A stretch of 64,000 bases of DNA from positions 1,488,001 through 1,552,000 of the forward strand of contig OY781463.1 of assembly GCA_963676725.1 (NCBI GenBank), read 5' to 3'. The translations under genes were made by a program, and so were the position numbers. This DNA comes from G963662905 sp963676725. Lineage in GTDB: Bacteria > Bacteroidota > Bacteroidia > Bacteroidales > WRLA01. Of the stretch, positions 19,123-27,655 are shown in pieces; position 1 is the first letter of the stretch; every line of letters starts with the position of its first letter. Below the pieces are notes generated by a model. It saw only the letters and a program-made list of their open reading frames with translations, had not been told where the DNA came from and searched no databases.

Positions 19123-20493
19123 TTATCTGAATAATATTTCAATCACATTATCAGAAATTCGTTTTAAAACACGGTATTTTATAGCAGCCGAAGCAGTTGT
19201 TTTTTCCGCTGTTCCACCTGCGACCGGTTTAATCCAATTACCGGCAACAGCCTGACCATCATCAAATACACGAAGTTTTCCAATAAACCCAATAGCATCC
19301 CATTCAGGACGTTCTAAACGAGGGATATATTCCCTATCAACCACATAGCCTGTATTTAATTTCGGGAAACTATAATCTTCCCAGGAGAGATCTTCCAGGA
19401 TAAGAGTGCCTTCATCAAAGGGAATTGGTTCTTTATTCGTAGGACTTTCATGGTACTTCCAGATATTGTCCGCTTCATCTTTATAATACTCCTGACCATC
19501 TTTGAGAGCCCTTTTCCAGCGGGTTTCCAGTACCTTTCGTCCAAAATCATCTAATTGCCAAATGCCCTGCCATTTCAGGAAATGAGCATCACCAACCACA
19601 GCCGGCATAGCAGAAACAATCCCTAAAGGAGCTTCGCCATATTGACTGTATTTCTGTATTTTATCGCCATTTACAAGCTCAACAAAATATCCTGCACGAT
19701 CTTCCGATTGAGTATTTTGATCATCCCACTCAAAGGTCTCAGCATAATCCGCACCACCACCTGTAAAAGCACCATCACAGGTTACGTTACCATTATCACC
19801 GTGTACACGGAAAATATTGTTAGCTGAACCAAATGAAGCTCCAGTATTTCCTAGGACCATATCATAATTTTCTAATGTTTGAGGGCATCTTCCACCAGCG
19901 ATAGAAGCTTCATTCATTGCTATTCCGCCTTTTCCTGATGCATGTGAATAATTTCCTATTGCTAGTGTATTGGCGCCCTCAGCATGGGAAGCGATTCCAT
20001 TAGAACTGCAAGAGAATCCTTCGGCATGAGACATTGCTCCTGATGCATTAGTTCCATAACCCTCCGCATGAGCATGTTCCATAGAAGCATTACTTTCTGT
20101 TCCTTCAGCATGACTATGAATCCCACTAGCTCTGGTATTATAACCTTCAGTATGTGAATTTTGACCACTAGCTTCTGTAAGTTCTCCTTCTGCATGAGAA
20201 TAAGTTCCGGAGGCAATTGTATTTTTTCCTTCTGCATGAGAGTAATTTCCTGAAGCCGTGCATCCGTCCGCTTCCAACTTAGTAAACCCTGTTCTCAATA
20301 CCTCTTTCCAATTACCAGCAATGCTAGAATCTTCAGCAATAAGTTTGTAGGCAGTAGCATTCGATTCCACAGTAACTTCCATCCCTTTAAACGTATTGCT
20401 TAAAGTAAGCAAGTCTGCCTCTGTAGCTACGCATAAAAAGGAATCATCATTCTCCCTTAATTTCCCCAATACACTATCGTACTTTGTCTTCAT
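19123..20493 (-). CDS. Tail fibre/tail spike with YadA-like head repeats and autoproteolytic Peptidase_G2 domain
   Basis: 456 residues. Residues about 75-225 contain around ten 14-residue repeats of the SHAEG-TxASGxx type (Hep_Hag/YadA head), forming a trimeric beta-roll. From about 235, the sequence GGADYAETFEW, DRAGYFVELVNGDKI, APLGIVSAMP and LKWQGIWQLDDFGRKV matches the Peptidase_G2 chaperone domain, which folds the trimer and cleaves itself off. This is the likely receptor-binding tip. The start codon overlaps the stop of the preceding small gene by one base. Confidence 0.85.
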   Translation of the reverse strand: MKTKYDSVLGKLRENDDSFLCVATEADLLTLSNTFKGMEVTVESNATAYKLIAEDSSIAGNWKEVLRTGFTKLEADGCTASGNYSHAEGKNTIASGTYSHAEGELTEASGQNSHTEGYNTRASGIHSHAEGTESNASMEHAHAEGYGTNASGAMSHAEGFSCSSNGIASHAEGANTLAIGNYSHASGKGGIAMNEASIAGGRCPQTLENYDMVLGNTGASFGSANNIFRVHGDNGNVTCDGAFTGGGADYAETFEWDDQNTQSEDRAGYFVELVNGDKIQKYSQYGEAPLGIVSAMPAVVGDAHFLKWQGIWQLDDFGRKVLETRWKRALKDGQEYYKDEADNIWKYHESPTNKEPIPFDEGTLILEDLSWEDYSFPKLNTGYVVDREYIPRLERPEWDAIGFIGKLRVFDDGQAVAGNWIKPVAGGTAEKTTASAAIKYRVLKRISDNVIEILFR

Positions 20494-20723
20494 TACACCA
20501 GGTTTTTATAGGTTAAATCTGCACGTTCGCTCCATTTGAAGCTTTTTTGAGTTGAACCAAATGCCCATTCTTTTCTAATAATGGATCCGGTAGTGATGCG
20601 GCGAATAGCCCAGGAAGCAGAATTTTGAGCAGGATTGCCAATAGCAGGATATCCTTCATAAACAACGCCCTCAGTTGAAACATCAACCAGGGCAGCTTCT
20701 TCATTTTTATGTACGTATGGCAT
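20493..20723 (-). CDS. Small phage protein upstream of tail fibre
   Basis: 76 residues, no signal peptide, no membrane segment, not recognised. It is rich in short beta-like stretches (GVVYEGYPAIG, SWAIRRITTGSI). It is the first gene of the tail-fibre unit behind a late promoter and is coupled to the fibre gene by a 1-bp overlap, so a tail-tip or fibre-attachment role is possible. Confidence 0.75.
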   Translation of the reverse strand: MPYVHKNEEAALVDVSTEGVVYEGYPAIGNPAQNSASWAIRRITTGSIIRKEWAFGSTQKSFKWSERADLTYKNLV

Positions 20724-20740
20724 AGCTATAAATTTTTTTA

Positions 20741-20778
20741 CAATGATAAATTCAAATCAAAATCAATTCAAGGACAAA
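20741..20778 (-). promoter_or_regulatory. Phage late promoter 1 (tail fibre unit)
   Basis: Minus strand: box TTTGTCCTTG (20769-20778) and -7 element TATCATTG (20741-20748). The GTCC core and the -7 element are offset by exactly 31 bp, as at five other sites in this prophage. Confidence 0.7.
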
Positions 20779-22482
20779 CTAAACGGTCCAGGCTTTTACT
20801 TTGGCTTTCGATATCCCTTTTGTGCTGATGGTGACGCGGATCTCCTCCGGAAGGATAAGGGCATCACCCGTATTCCTGATCTCTGAAAAGTCCAAGGCAG
20901 CAAGCTCCGCAGCCGTATAGCGCTTATTAAACTGCACATACTTTCTGTTCGCCCTCCAGTCCATTGTTTGCTTCCAGAAATTCTCCACCAATCCATCCGG
21001 GCCATCAAAACTCAGGCGATAATTGCCATGAGAGTTGCCATTCATATCATAGCGACCAGCAGAAGCAAAAGGGAAAGGCTTTGGCAGGATCTCAGGCGGA
21101 GTGGTTGGCAGTCCGTTTCCATCACGCATATCGTTGATTATTCCACGAAAGAACAGCAAGCGTGAGCTAAGCTGTTCCTTTTTTTGCCAGCTGTATGCCT
21201 CAATATCTGTGCGAGGCATCAGCAGCCATCGGTTTCGAGTAATAAAAGTTGGTGTATGGCCCGGTATGCCCGGATCATACCAGAATGAGACCGGATCCAA
21301 AATACGATCATTGCAAGCCGTAGCAGTCAGACTGCTTAACGTATCGCCCTCATCCGTTTGAAAAACAGCCGTATCAGGGCAGGCAGGAATAACTTCATCA
21401 TTGCCCTCATCATCGGTTTGAAGAAGGTACCAGAGATGCTGGTTTACTACTCGCTGAACCTTGTGATAATCGCCGGGCTCGCCAATGGTTAAAGCATTCT
21501 CGCTCATCACATCCGGCGCCCGATAAAGTTCATCCACATTATTGATATCAATCTCATCAGGATAATAATCATCCCGCCCCTGCATGTCGATATTAAGAGA
21601 CCATGTTTTATTCTCCTCCGGTGTAATGACAAAGGAATCCTTTTCGATATCCCCAATATTGGTGATTTTTCCGTTTTTCAATAAATCATCAAAATTGCGC
21701 AAAGAGAGAGTATTCTGTTTCGTGTTGACAAAAGGCCAGACATTAAACAAGGTGCCCAAATCATCGAGAAGTTGTTTCATGCTGATATCCGGCACAAGCT
21801 GACTATAATTGAATTGAGTGGCCGAATCAACATTCACCAGGTGATTGTTCCAAAGCAAGAGGGAATTCAATTCACTGTCCTGTTTGAATTTATTATACGA
21901 TAAATCCATGCCGATATGCTTCACAGCAGCATGTAAAACAGTGTTCAGATAAAGGCTTATTTGCAGATCACCCGTAAAACTATTTTCAAGCCAGTCCCAT
22001 TTGCTGTATATTTTGTTTTTAAAGTAGCCCGGAAAAATAGCAAAATCACTATGAGGAAATCTTAAATTGATGCAGTTGTTCAGAAATTGAAGTTGGTCCT
22101 CCTGATGATCGCCCGGAACAACATAAGGATCCCCATAATTGATTTCACTAAGTTTTAAATCCTTCAGCTCACTAAGAAGTTTCCCACTATCCGATTTAAA
22201 ATAAGCCTTGAAATATTTTGAAGCAGTCTCGCTTACAACAAGACTGCCCTCAAAAAGGGGGATTCCTTTAAAAAAGATTTTTGAAGGATATTCCAGAACA
22301 ATACTATCCTTCTTTTGAATCCGGTTTGCAAAAGAAAACACCTTTTTGTTTTTCGGACTAGCAGGAAAAGTAAAAGGAAAGCTATAAGAACCCTCACCGG
22401 AAGCCATTGGCGAACGCAGTACCAGATTAATGCTAACATTGTCCAGGTCCAGCTCGGTATCATTAACAATAATACTGATCAT
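20779..22482 (-). CDS. Phage distal tail protein (putative)
   Basis: 567 residues. The N-terminus reads MISIIVNDTELDLDNVSINLVLRSP followed by SYSFPFTFPASPKNKKVF, a start seen in tail-baseplate proteins of Bacteroidota phages; no catalytic motif is visible. Its position after the tape measure and before the fibre gene supports a hub or distal tail function. It overlaps the next upstream gene by 4 bp (ATGA), showing tight coupling. Confidence 0.7.
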   Translation of the reverse strand: MISIIVNDTELDLDNVSINLVLRSPMASGEGSYSFPFTFPASPKNKKVFSFANRIQKKDSIVLEYPSKIFFKGIPLFEGSLVVSETASKYFKAYFKSDSGKLLSELKDLKLSEINYGDPYVVPGDHQEDQLQFLNNCINLRFPHSDFAIFPGYFKNKIYSKWDWLENSFTGDLQISLYLNTVLHAAVKHIGMDLSYNKFKQDSELNSLLLWNNHLVNVDSATQFNYSQLVPDISMKQLLDDLGTLFNVWPFVNTKQNTLSLRNFDDLLKNGKITNIGDIEKDSFVITPEENKTWSLNIDMQGRDDYYPDEIDINNVDELYRAPDVMSENALTIGEPGDYHKVQRVVNQHLWYLLQTDDEGNDEVIPACPDTAVFQTDEGDTLSSLTATACNDRILDPVSFWYDPGIPGHTPTFITRNRWLLMPRTDIEAYSWQKKEQLSSRLLFFRGIINDMRDGNGLPTTPPEILPKPFPFASAGRYDMNGNSHGNYRLSFDGPDGLVENFWKQTMDWRANRKYVQFNKRYTAAELAALDFSEIRNTGDALILPEEIRVTISTKGISKAKVKAWTV

Positions 22483-23294
22483 GAAATATTCCCTTTAGCC
22501 AGTATACGCCAGTTTCCATACACTATACCATCCTCTGTTCCCATGCCATCAACAGTACCTTCACTCTGCAGAATCATCCATTGTTCAGTGGTAATCGCAA
22601 TCAGGCTAGCGCTGTCATCAATACGTTCGCCAGTATGTGGAGCAAGAGAAAAAGTATGAGAGCCACTATTGATAACCCTGATATGATAGATGCGCCCTTT
22701 GCAGGCAGTCGCTTGTGGCAAAGTAACGGTTTTGCTCCCAGATTCAAGATCCACAACAACCGAATGATGCCCCCAACCTAAAGTTGTATTGCTGGTAATT
22801 CGATGAATAGGCGCAGCATAGCTACCACCCGAAGAAAGCATCCCGGTATGCTCAGAAGTCTTAGTCCCGGCATGAATGCCCCTAGCTCCAAAAAGCTTTG
22901 TAGCCATCAGATAAGCACCAAGTTTAATCAGGTCTGTACCCGTTGGATCAGCATCATCATCATAAAATTTGGGTTCATCGTTCCGGTCTTCAGCGAATGG
23001 CCTGAATGACATGCGTGTGCCGCCAGTCTGGATATAACCTTGCAGGATATGATCCCCCGGAAGGTATCCGCTTCCACCCGAAGCAGCATCGATCCAAACC
23101 AGGTTTGTGCCGTCATTACTCAGGACTTTGCCGGAAGTAAGCGAGCTGCCAAAAAGCCAGTTTTTTATCCAGCCAAAAAGCACTAATAAGGTTGTGCGCT
23201 TTTTGCGTGGATAGTCAGAACGATCGAGGCCAATGTTGGCATCTTGATTATAATCATCCGTATAATCGTGTTGGTAAAGTCGTTGATTTGCCAT
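22479..23294 (-). CDS. Phage tail/fibre-associated protein
   Basis: 271 residues, soluble. A central part with GKVLSNDGTNLVWID, SGKTVTLPQA-like repeats and IYHIRVINSGSHTFSLAP resembles beta-rich fibre or decoration modules. Not recognised as a known family. Coupled to both neighbours (1-bp and 4-bp overlaps). Confidence 0.7.
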   Translation of the reverse strand: MANQRLYQHDYTDDYNQDANIGLDRSDYPRKKRTTLLVLFGWIKNWLFGSSLTSGKVLSNDGTNLVWIDAASGGSGYLPGDHILQGYIQTGGTRMSFRPFAEDRNDEPKFYDDDADPTGTDLIKLGAYLMATKLFGARGIHAGTKTSEHTGMLSSGGSYAAPIHRITSNTTLGWGHHSVVVDLESGSKTVTLPQATACKGRIYHIRVINSGSHTFSLAPHTGERIDDSASLIAITTEQWMILQSEGTVDGMGTEDGIVYGNWRILAKGNIS

Positions 23295-24904
23295 TATTGA
23301 TAAATTTCCAGATTATTAAATTCGTTGATTATCTCTTTATCGCCATCATTGCTGATCAGCTCATAGAATGTTTCAGCATTCGACACAGCAAAACGGCGGC
23401 TGCGATGTTTGTCTTCCCAGGACTGTTGGTATGTGAAATCCACATCAAACAAAAATTCCCCATCAGCATATTTTTTGATTTTGCTGCTAGTAATCATAAT
23501 GGGAACCTTTATCCCATCAATGATTTCGTAGATCTCTTGAGAAAGAAAAAACTCAATCATCCAATCAACAGCTTCGCGTGAATCGAGCAGTATATTTCCA
23601 CTGTTTGCCGTATTGGAATGCACAACATTATGATCCCATGTTTGGGTTTCGGGAATCTCTTTATTCACTAGGATTTTCTGTTTAGAAAAAGCCTCAGAAT
23701 AATTGTTTTGCCCCGTAGTGCGCAGCGTATCATATCCGGATAGGCTATTTCGGAACAGAAATGTTTTCTCCTGAAAATAGATATTGCGGTCGATCTCATA
23801 AGAACGGATTTCACTGATGCGTTCATTATCCTGGTCACGAAGATATACCGAAAAGGATTCCAGGGAATAACCTGAAACAAGCGCATCCAGGCTATTGGTG
23901 TCCGGAGTAATCACAAGCTCATGAACACAATAAGCCTCAGGATAATCGAAGGTCACCAATTTTGTTTCAACATGACCCTCACTGAAATTGCAGGTAAATT
24001 GCAGCTTCAGCTGAGAAACCGATTTCGTAAGCATAAAAAACAATCGTTCCGGCTGATCATAACGGATCTTTTTATTATCCGGTTGATTGGTCAGGAAAAT
24101 CATATGCTCATCAATCAGGCTTTTGATGTTCCAGTTTTGTTTGCGCATAAAGCTGTCCAGCCCTCCCGCGAGAGCATAATAAACATCAGAAGGGCTGTAG
24201 AGTTTTTTCACCTCAAAATCATAAGCATCAGCAAACTGAAGCTGGAAAGCCTTCGCAAAATCAGAATGAATAATAATCGAAGAAGAGGGTTCAGGCCATG
24301 TAAAAGAAGGGTTGCATTCCGGCAATAGATATTCAGCAATATCAATAATTGCCAGGCCATCATCATCAGGCGTGAGCAGATCCTCCCCATAAGTGCCCGG
24401 ATATGGCGATTCGTTGATTACCTTAAGCAGCAATTTATAGTTATTGCGGCGGCTGTGATCCGTGCCCGCATAGCGAGTATTTGTAAGGCCAGTAATCGCG
24501 TAAATATTAATTGAAAGGCTGAACGCTTCCCCTTTTTCTTTCGCAAAAAGATAGATGCGCCTGGAGCTGTATTCGGAGTAGATTGTAAAATCACGCTCCA
24601 ATAGGTAATTTTTGCGCAAATCCTCAGCAAACTGAATCAGGTAATCAGCAATAGTGATATCAGGATCCCCATTACGGATTGTGAGACCATCATCAGCATC
24701 CAGTTCACGGACCACAAAAGTAATATCGTGGCTACTCCACTCAATATGTATTGTACCATCCAGGGAATTAAGCACATCATCCAGATGAAAATAAGCATTA
24801 GCATAGCTGCCCACAGAGGAAAATAAGCGATCTGTATGCAATTTTAGTTTCACCGGATTTCCGGCCAAGACTACTTTATCAGGAGAATTTTGCAGTGTGA
24901 TCAT
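23294..24904 (-). CDS. Phage tail protein
   Basis: 536 residues, first gene of the distal tail operon. The N-terminus (MITLQNSPDKVVLAGNPVKL) begins like an Ig/fibronectin-type beta domain. The rest is beta-rich without a known motif. A late promoter lies just upstream, and the tape measure gene is its next phage neighbour across the inserted cargo block, which fits a distal tail role. Confidence 0.7.
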   Translation of the reverse strand: MITLQNSPDKVVLAGNPVKLKLHTDRLFSSVGSYANAYFHLDDVLNSLDGTIHIEWSSHDITFVVRELDADDGLTIRNGDPDITIADYLIQFAEDLRKNYLLERDFTIYSEYSSRRIYLFAKEKGEAFSLSINIYAITGLTNTRYAGTDHSRRNNYKLLLKVINESPYPGTYGEDLLTPDDDGLAIIDIAEYLLPECNPSFTWPEPSSSIIIHSDFAKAFQLQFADAYDFEVKKLYSPSDVYYALAGGLDSFMRKQNWNIKSLIDEHMIFLTNQPDNKKIRYDQPERLFFMLTKSVSQLKLQFTCNFSEGHVETKLVTFDYPEAYCVHELVITPDTNSLDALVSGYSLESFSVYLRDQDNERISEIRSYEIDRNIYFQEKTFLFRNSLSGYDTLRTTGQNNYSEAFSKQKILVNKEIPETQTWDHNVVHSNTANSGNILLDSREAVDWMIEFFLSQEIYEIIDGIKVPIMITSSKIKKYADGEFLFDVDFTYQQSWEDKHRSRRFAVSNAETFYELISNDGDKEIINEFNNLEIYQ

Positions 24905-24908
24905 AAGG

Positions 24909-24945
24909 CAAAAATCTAAGTTTTGCTCAGCGATTAAAAGGACAT
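24909..24945 (-). promoter_or_regulatory. Phage late promoter 2 (distal tail operon)
   Basis: Minus strand: ATGTCCTTTTAA box (GGAC on plus at 24940-24943) and -7 element GATTTTTG (24909-24916). Offset 31 bp. The -7 element ends 5 bp before the start codon, so the transcript would have almost no leader. Confidence 0.65.
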
Positions 24946-24955
24946 ATTAAAAGCC

Positions 24956-25035
24956 TTAGGGATAGCAGCGGCATCCTCAACCGATAGGGGGAGATATAGC
25001 GGAAAGCCCGGCGGTAATCCGCAAGGCCCAAAAGA
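24956..25035. ncRNA. Two-hairpin motif, copy 1
   Basis: Shares GATAGC-GGCATCCTC, GAGATATAGCGGAAAGCCCGG and CAA-GCCC with four other copies. Here hairpin two is GCGG-TAAT-CCGC; hairpin one is shorter than in the others (CTC/GAG). Strand of action unknown. It may correspond to a published Bacteroidota RNA motif such as Flavo-1, from memory and not verified. Confidence 0.55.
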
Positions 25036-25040
25036 AAATA

Positions 25041-25071
25041 TTTGTGATTCACAGTAGATTATTTAAATTTG
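25041..25071 (+). promoter_or_regulatory. Promoter of leader element A (head of cassette array)
   Basis: TTTG (25041-25044), 19-nt spacer, TAAATTTG (25064-25071): a textbook Bacteroidota promoter pointing into the cargo. The same promoter with identical spacing is found at 58886-58916. Confidence 0.75.
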
Positions 25072-25094
25072 TGGTACAAGAAACAATAATTATA

Positions 25095-25205
25095 ATGAAC
25101 CCTCAAACCCAAATAAGCTGTTTCGTTGATCGGAAGTGTGTTATAGGATATACTGTTTCGTATAGAGCAGGTGTGTTGGTGATGGGGGTGGGTTATGCAC
25201 TGTAG
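25095..25205 (+). CDS. Small ORF of leader element A
   Basis: 36 codons, beginning 23 nt after the promoter -7 element. The product starts MNPQTQISCFVD, and the related element at 58940 encodes MNPQERISCFVD in the same place. Both contain a later GVLV stretch. It may be a leader peptide; the distal halves diverge, so coding function is not proven. Confidence 0.4.
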   Translation: MNPQTQISCFVDRKCVIGYTVSYRAGVLVMGVGYAL

Positions 25206-25245
25206 TTTTGTGCAAGCTTATTGAGCCATCTGTCAACAAAATAAC

Positions 25246-25329
25246 ATGGATAAAGAAAGAGCAGAAAAATTGATTTTAGAAAATCTCCAGACAATAAATT
25301 CATTGGAGAATAAACCTAATTTGAAATGA
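25246..25329 (+). CDS. Mini-ORF a of cargo block one
   Basis: 27 residues (MDKERAEKLILENLQTIN...), charged and helical. Its stop overlaps the next start as ATGA. Called because four successive frames are linked this way. Confidence 0.35.
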   Translation: MDKERAEKLILENLQTINSLENKPNLK

Positions 25330-25430
25330 TAATTAATGAAGTTAACAATCATGATATTGAAAAATTCAACCATGATTTTATTTTAAAAAACGTAAGAAAC
25401 CCCTTGGATCAGTTTGGAGGTATCGCATGA
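25326..25430 (+). CDS. Mini-ORF b of cargo block one
   Basis: 34 residues (MIINEVNNHDIEKF...NPLDQFGGIA). ATGA overlaps on both sides. No homology recognised; could be a remnant of a larger gene. Confidence 0.35.
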   Translation: MIINEVNNHDIEKFNHDFILKNVRNPLDQFGGIA

Positions 25431-25537
25431 AAATTTTTGAAATAAAAACAACAAAAGGTGAATATATCAGCGGTATTGCGTTGGATATAGTTACTAAAGG
25501 TGAACATATAAGTAGTTGTACGCAATTTATAAAATGA
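25427..25537 (+). CDS. Mini-ORF c of cargo block one
   Basis: 36 residues (MKIFEIKTTKGEYISGIALDI...). The cassette boundary GTTGTACGC (25515-25523) falls inside its 3' end, and its stop overlaps the ATG of the lipoprotein gene. It may be a gene truncated by cassette insertion. Confidence 0.35.
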   Translation: MKIFEIKTTKGEYISGIALDIVTKGEHISSCTQFIK

Positions 25538-26133
25538 AGTATCTATTAATAATAGGGTTTATCTTAATTCAATTCGGATGTACTCCACTTTCGAAAATTG
25601 GAATTGAAAATTGTAATATAGAAAGTATAGAGAAAAGTGATTTTTCTGTACTAAATGGTATTTATAAAAATCAGCATGACACCGTGGTTGGTGAACTTAA
25701 ACACTCCCCTGGAAATGGCTTCGATGAATTAGAAAGGCTTTCAATATTGAATCAACTTTTTCTATCTGTACCTGAATCGGCTTGGAGAGATAGTTTAGGA
25801 ACTATAATTGAACCTGACGAAAAATTTATTCAAATTGAATTTATTGACTCGAAAAAAGCTTATGTAAGCTTCCATCATAACAATGACCTCATTTTTACGA
25901 AGAAAATTCGTGGTAAATTTAAGAATGGATATTTTTATTTAAGACCTAAAGGGTTTATTATTCCTCTAATACCCTTGATATTTGGATACAATTTTCAAAG
26001 AACAAGAATCGGAAAATCAGGAGATTATTTATTAATAGATTACACTGTAAATGGATGGGGATTTGCTTTAGTTGCAGGTTCTTCTGACAAAGGGTATGCA
26101 TCTTCAAGATATAAAGTGATTAAAAGAAAATGA
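25534..26133 (+). CDS. Cassette-borne lipoprotein of unknown function
   Basis: 199 residues from the ATG at 25534; an upstream TTG is less likely. The signal sequence MKYLLIIGFILIQFGC ends in a lipobox with Cys16, so it is an envelope lipoprotein. The remainder has a hydrophobic stretch near FIIPLIPLIFGY but no known domain. It fills the first cassette, whose left end (GTTGTACGC) is exactly complementary to the start of the attC-like site that follows the gene. AT-rich composition differs from the phage genes around. Confidence 0.75.
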   Translation: MKYLLIIGFILIQFGCTPLSKIGIENCNIESIEKSDFSVLNGIYKNQHDTVVGELKHSPGNGFDELERLSILNQLFLSVPESAWRDSLGTIIEPDEKFIQIEFIDSKKAYVSFHHNNDLIFTKKIRGKFKNGYFYLRPKGFIIPLIPLIFGYNFQRTRIGKSGDYLLIDYTVNGWGFALVAGSSDKGYASSRYKVIKRK

Positions 26134-26139
26134 AAAAAA

Positions 26140-26272
26140 GCGTACAACAAAAAATATAGTGCATTTGGCAGATAGTGCTAATAATTAAGATAATAGCAAC
26201 AAACAAACAAAGTAGTAAATTGAAAATTAGGAGCGTTGAAATGCCAAACCCACCATATTCAAACCGTTGTAC
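26140..26272 (+). other. attC-like recombination site 1
   Basis: Outer ends GTACAAC and GTTGTAC are complementary. Inner arms 26154-26170 and 26242-26258 pair at 14 of 17 positions. The first nine bases (GCGTACAAC) are the exact complement of the start of the same cassette at 25515-25523, the hallmark of integron cassettes. Confidence 0.7.
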
Positions 26273-26305
26273 ACCATAATAGAGACAAGATATACTAACG
26301 AAATC

Positions 26306-26743
26306 ATGAAAGGGAAAAGTGAATTTGATAAATTTTTAGAAGGATTAACAGATCATGAACTTTCTATCTTTATAACATATAGATATTATGGGTTTCTCGA
26401 GAATTCTAGGAAAAAAATAATGGATGAGATTAAAAAAAGGAAATTGACAAAAGAACAGTTAATTGAACTTCATACTCAACCATTGAATTTAGAAATTAAA
26501 ACCAAATTATGTCAGCGATGTGGATCAGACAAAGTATTTACAGAAACTGATATTGAACAAAAACCAACAAGGACAAACATGACGAGAGAAGTGGCCATTG
26601 ATACTACAAGATGCAGACTTTGTGGTTATAATCCGGCAAAAGAGTCCCCTAAGAATTTATTAGACAGAATTAAAAGAATTTTTAAAAACCATACAACTGA
26701 GAGAACAATTAGAATTTTTGATTGGACAGGAGATAGATATTAA
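26306..26743 (+). CDS. Zinc-ribbon protein in cassette 2
   Basis: 145 residues from the ATG at 26306 (MKGKSEFDKFLEG). An N-terminal helical part is followed by a zinc ribbon: CQRCGSDK and, about 35 residues later, CRLCGYNP. No catalytic domain is recognised. It has no promoter of its own and lies between attC-like sites 1 and 2, so it is probably read from the block promoter. Confidence 0.75.
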   Translation: MKGKSEFDKFLEGLTDHELSIFITYRYYGFLENSRKKIMDEIKKRKLTKEQLIELHTQPLNLEIKTKLCQRCGSDKVFTETDIEQKPTRTNMTREVAIDTTRCRLCGYNPAKESPKNLLDRIKRIFKNHTTERTIRIFDWTGDRY

Positions 26744-26748
26744 ATTAC

Positions 26749-26884
26749 GGTGTACAACAGCAAATCATAGCCCATAGCCGTTTTAGTGCTACCAAGACAA
26801 ATAATTACTAAATTTGAAAATCATACAAACCAAAATACAAAATACAAAGAAACGGCTACGGGCCATATTTGCAAAACGTTAGGC
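26749..26884 (+). other. attC-like recombination site 2
   Basis: Starts GGTGTACAAC, the exact complement of the cassette's left end GTTGTACACC (26266-26275), and ends GTTAGGC, a canonical GTTRRRY core. Inner arms 26760-26784 and 26849-26872 form a long imperfect stem around AAACGGCTA. Confidence 0.72.
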
Positions 26885-26918
26885 TTAATGGAAAGAAACG
26901 CAATACAAAATTGAAACT

Positions 26919-27224
26919 ATGCATATAGAAATTAACGGACATAATTTTTCAAATCTTGACGAATTCTATGATGAGATAGAAACCAAATTGACTAAGAATT
27001 TGGAATTTAAGATAGGTCGTAATTTAGATGCATGCAATGACGTTTTAGCTGGTGGATTTGGTGTTTTTGATTGCGAAGAGAAGTCTGTTGATTTAATCTG
27101 GATTGATTCAAATAAAAGCAAGTTGGATTTAAATGAAAAATACAATAATAGTGGAAAAACGATTTTTGAAATAATCATTGAAATAATCAGAGACAATGAC
27201 CATATAAAATTAATTCTCAAATAG
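26919..27224 (+). CDS. Barstar-like ribonuclease inhibitor
   Basis: 101 residues. The order of elements fits barstar: an initial strand IEINGHNF, helix NLDEFYDEI, then GRNLDACNDVLAGGFG (barstar helix 2 with the conserved NLDA-D-L pattern), a strand and a C-terminal strand IKLILK. Barstar proteins block barnase-type RNases and similar toxins. No partner nuclease is nearby, which is common for immunity genes carried as cassettes. First of two genes in cassette 3. Confidence 0.8.
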   Translation: MHIEINGHNFSNLDEFYDEIETKLTKNLEFKIGRNLDACNDVLAGGFGVFDCEEKSVDLIWIDSNKSKLDLNEKYNNSGKTIFEIIIEIIRDNDHIKLILK

Positions 27225-27235
27225 AACTATTGAAA

Positions 27236-27652
27236 ATGCAGGATTTAAGTCAAAAAGATTTTTCGGATTTCATTAAAAATGGATTACTTAAAGATTTTCC
27301 ATATTTTTCTGATTATATAAAAATCAAGGATGATATTTTGACAATTGAATATCCAAGCCAAAAAAAGACTGCAACTTTCTGGATTACAACACAAGATTTA
27401 GAAATTACAATTGGATTTGATAATAGCGAAGGAAATTGCAGTTGGCATACACATATGAGTTTATTTGGAGCTTATGAACCTGTAGACGAGCTGAAAACTT
27501 CGATTGAATTGATTAAAAATGTTTTTAATGGAATTGAGATTTTAGTATTTGAATCAGACTCTATCATTTACTTGACTAAAAATCCAGATGAAGAGATTTC
27601 AAATGCAGAGAAAAATCAAATTCTTGAATTTAAAAAATGGACTGAAATATAG
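27236..27652 (+). CDS. Conserved-looking hypothetical protein in cassette 3
   Basis: 138 residues from the ATG at 27236 (a TTG two codons earlier is possible). Acidic, soluble, without signal peptide; contains GNCSWHTHMSLFGAYEP. Not recognised. It follows the barstar-like gene by 11 bp in the same cassette, so an immunity or toxin-neutralising role is possible by association only. Confidence 0.7.
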   Translation: MQDLSQKDFSDFIKNGLLKDFPYFSDYIKIKDDILTIEYPSQKKTATFWITTQDLEITIGFDNSEGNCSWHTHMSLFGAYEPVDELKTSIELIKNVFNGIEILVFESDSIIYLTKNPDEEISNAEKNQILEFKKWTEI

Positions 27653-27655
27653 AAT

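Noticed and set aside
19123..20493. Diversity-generating retroelement acting on the tail fibre
   Set aside because: No reverse transcriptase and no adenine-rich template/variable repeat pair is seen nearby.
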